Source of the DNA: Rhizophagus clarus
Lineage: Eukaryota; Glomeromycota; Glomeromycetes; Glomerales; Glomeraceae
Assembly (NCBI GenBank): GCA_015698045.1
Contig: BLAL01000303.1
Span: forward strand, 186,001 to 250,000
DNA length: 64,000 nucleotides
Direction: 5' to 3'
The notes under the pieces were generated by a model. The model searched no databases. It was not told where the DNA came from and was given only the letters and a program-made list of their open reading frames with translations. A program made the translations under genes and the position numbers. The stretch's first letter is position 1. Each line of letters starts with the position of its first letter. Below, piece by piece: positions 62,362-64,000 of this stretch.

Positions 62362-64000
62362 ATGGTGCATAATAAATATACCTCACCTTATCAAAAACAA
62401 GCTCAACCAACCTGTTTTCCTTTACGTTCAACCTCAAAATTGTTTAGAATATTCGCATTATTTACAACTATAATACTCATCTTAGTTACGTTTCAAAATC
62501 TATATGGAAAAGTATATTTTACTTCTACCAAACCAATTATTAGTAAAAATAAAAAAATACCTAATGAAAATGACATAATAGTGGTTGTCGATGGCGAAAA
62601 ACAAGGTTTAAGTCTACAGCCTATTTTTTGTCAATTATCAACTCAAAAGAACGTTAATACACATGTCGTAGTAACTGGTCAAAAACGTGGTTTAAGTAAA
62701 ACACTTTTAACAAAATTATTAAATGAACAAAATTCTTCTTGTGAAGTGTTCATTTATGATTTAGATATTAAAACAAATAATGGAATTGGTACTTTAGATT
62801 TAGTTTTTCAAGGAATAAATCACTTTATAAATCAAATTCAGCCAGACGTTCTGTTATATATTAAAAATCAAGATAATTATGCTATGCGTGGAGTTGAATC
62901 TGCTTTAGTTGCAGCTTCTGATTTAGGTGTCACAGGCATATCGGTGCCGATTGAAGATATTAAACACTTGATTTGGTTAACACATTTACCGATCGAAGCA
63001 CTTAAATGTACGTATATATATAAAATATATGTATATATATACATATATATATATTTTTTTTTCGTTTAATAATAATTATTTTTATATATATGCTAATTAA
63101 TAAATTATAAAAATAGTTTGGAATACGATTAAAGTTCATATACAAGTCATTACGCAAGATCGTCCAGATTCATTGGCGCGTCTCATTCGATCTCTTAAGT
63201 CTTCCTATTATTTTGGAGATAAAATTAGTCTTACAATTAATATGGATAGAGGAGCGGATCCAGTAACGAAAGAATATTGTCACACTCTTGAGTGGCCTTT
63301 TGGTCAAAAGGATCTTCGTCATCGTATTGTGCAAGGTGGATTGATGGCAGCTGTTGTGGAATCATATTACCCTAACGATGATAATGATTATGCCGTGTTG
63401 TTAGAAGATGATGTTGAACTTTCACCATATTATTATGCATGGACAAAATTTAACATTCTCAAATATAGATATGGGCCCGATCGTGTTCATAGTAAACGCA
63501 TGTACGGAATTAGTTATTATGGATCTAAAGTTAATGAACTTAACTTATCAGGACGTAAACCGTTTGATCCCGTTATTCCTCTTGAGGGTACAAATTATCC
63601 GCTTCGTATACCATATCTTTGGCAGGTACCTTGTAGTTGGGGTGCTGTATTCTTTCCTGAAATATGGCGCGAATTTCATGATTATTTTCCTGCAAGATTA
63701 CAAGATTCGAATGGACTTCAAATACAAAATATTACAGTTCCTGAATCTCGATCAAATCATTGGAAGAACTCCTGGAAAAGATTTTTAATAGAACTTGTGT
63801 ACCTTCGTGGATATGTAATGCTTTATCCGAATTATGAAAATTTTCTGAGTTTTTCTACTAATCATGCTGAAGCAGGAGAACACATTCATCTTGCTGAAGG
63901 AGCCAAGCCGATCCAGGTCTTTGAAGTGCCTTTGATGGATGAGGATATAGTATTATCCGGATTACCTGGAGGTACTATGCCAAAATATACGGATCTACCA
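62362..64000 (+). CDS. Type II membrane glycosyltransferase, cut by the window edge
   Basis: Exon 1 (62362-63007) and exon 2 (63117 to beyond 64000) join in frame, giving at least 510 residues. A short cytoplasmic N-terminus precedes a single membrane segment at about residues 30-50 (LFRIFALFTTIILILVTFQN), typical of Golgi type II proteins. A first Rossmann-like part follows. After the intron, the GT2-like catalytic part begins IKVHIQVITQDRPDSLARLI and continues with SLKSSYYFGDKISLTINMDR and YAVLLEDDVELSPYYYAWTK, where EDD is the likely metal-binding motif. Then come YGISYYGSKVNELNLSG and VPCSWGAVFFPEIWREF. It resembles the fungal/plant family of uncharacterised GT-A-fold glycosyltransferases. 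The donor and acceptor are unknown. The C-terminus lies outside the window. Confidence 0.85.

Overview
This is AT-rich eukaryotic DNA with short, mostly 55-150 bp GT-AG introns, compact multi-exon genes and a large transposon load. Fungal-type proteins point to a fungus: a bifunctional ARG5,6, an Aurora kinase pair, SOF1, DPM1, APN1 and VMA7. The presence of a CFAP20 (flagellar/basal-body) gene, the very low GC content and the mix of hAT, CACTA, pogo and ORF1-only retroposon copies fit an early-diverging lineage. An arbuscular mycorrhizal fungus (Glomeromycotina, Rhizophagus-like) is my best guess. The species is inferred, not shown.

Layout. (1) 0.9-11.9 kb is a gene island. It holds an unrecognised 183-aa protein (+), an SLF2/FAM178-like SMC5/6 recruitment protein (-), SOF1/DCAF13 (+), DPM1 (+), and two Aurora-family kinases head to head (- and +). 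(2) 12-49 kb is a repeat block with no clear host gene. It contains a pogo-type MITE (13.8-14.4 kb) and an almost intact hAT transposon with a perfect 8-bp target duplication (14.5-18.3 kb). Next is a 6.4-kb CACTG-ended element (19.1-25.5 kb) with a smaller hAT-type element inside it. Then come a relic of unrecognised coding DNA, a possible solo LTR, and a polypurine foldback-like element (27.4-29.0 kb). After these lies a 3.6-kb TIR element (29.2-32.8 kb) that was later hit by a pogo/Tigger transposon. A 9.8-kb CACTA transposon (33.8-43.6 kb) carries a tnp2 transposase and a second SR-rich gene; it sits inside an older 5'-truncated retroposon. The block ends with a second, full-length-looking retroposon (46.0-48.0 kb) that has one ORF1-like gene and no reverse transcriptase, and a further MITE (48.2-48.9 kb). 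(3) 49.4-64 kb is a second gene island: APN1 (+), ARG5,6 (+), VMA7 (-), CFAP20 (+), a coiled-coil protein of unknown role (+), and a type II membrane glycosyltransferase cut by the right edge (+).

The host genes are housekeeping: ribosome biogenesis (SOF1), dolichol-linked mannosylation (DPM1), mitosis (Aurora), DNA repair (APN1, SLF2-like), arginine synthesis (ARG5,6) and vacuolar acidification (VMA7). They do not form a pathway. Several pairs share short divergent intergenic spaces of 130-200 bp.

The most unusual structures are tandem arrays of about 120-bp units. Each unit carries a branch-site-like TACTAAC, a pyrimidine tract, AG, a mini-exon of about 24-43 nt encoding an LPxxLDExxL-type peptide, and a GTAAGT donor. 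They are present in two different TIR elements in opposite orientation. Also notable are an ORF1-only retroposon family, an SR-rich accessory gene inside the CACTA element, and two genes whose first coding exon appears to be just the ATG. All calls were made by eye from the sequence, without database searches.
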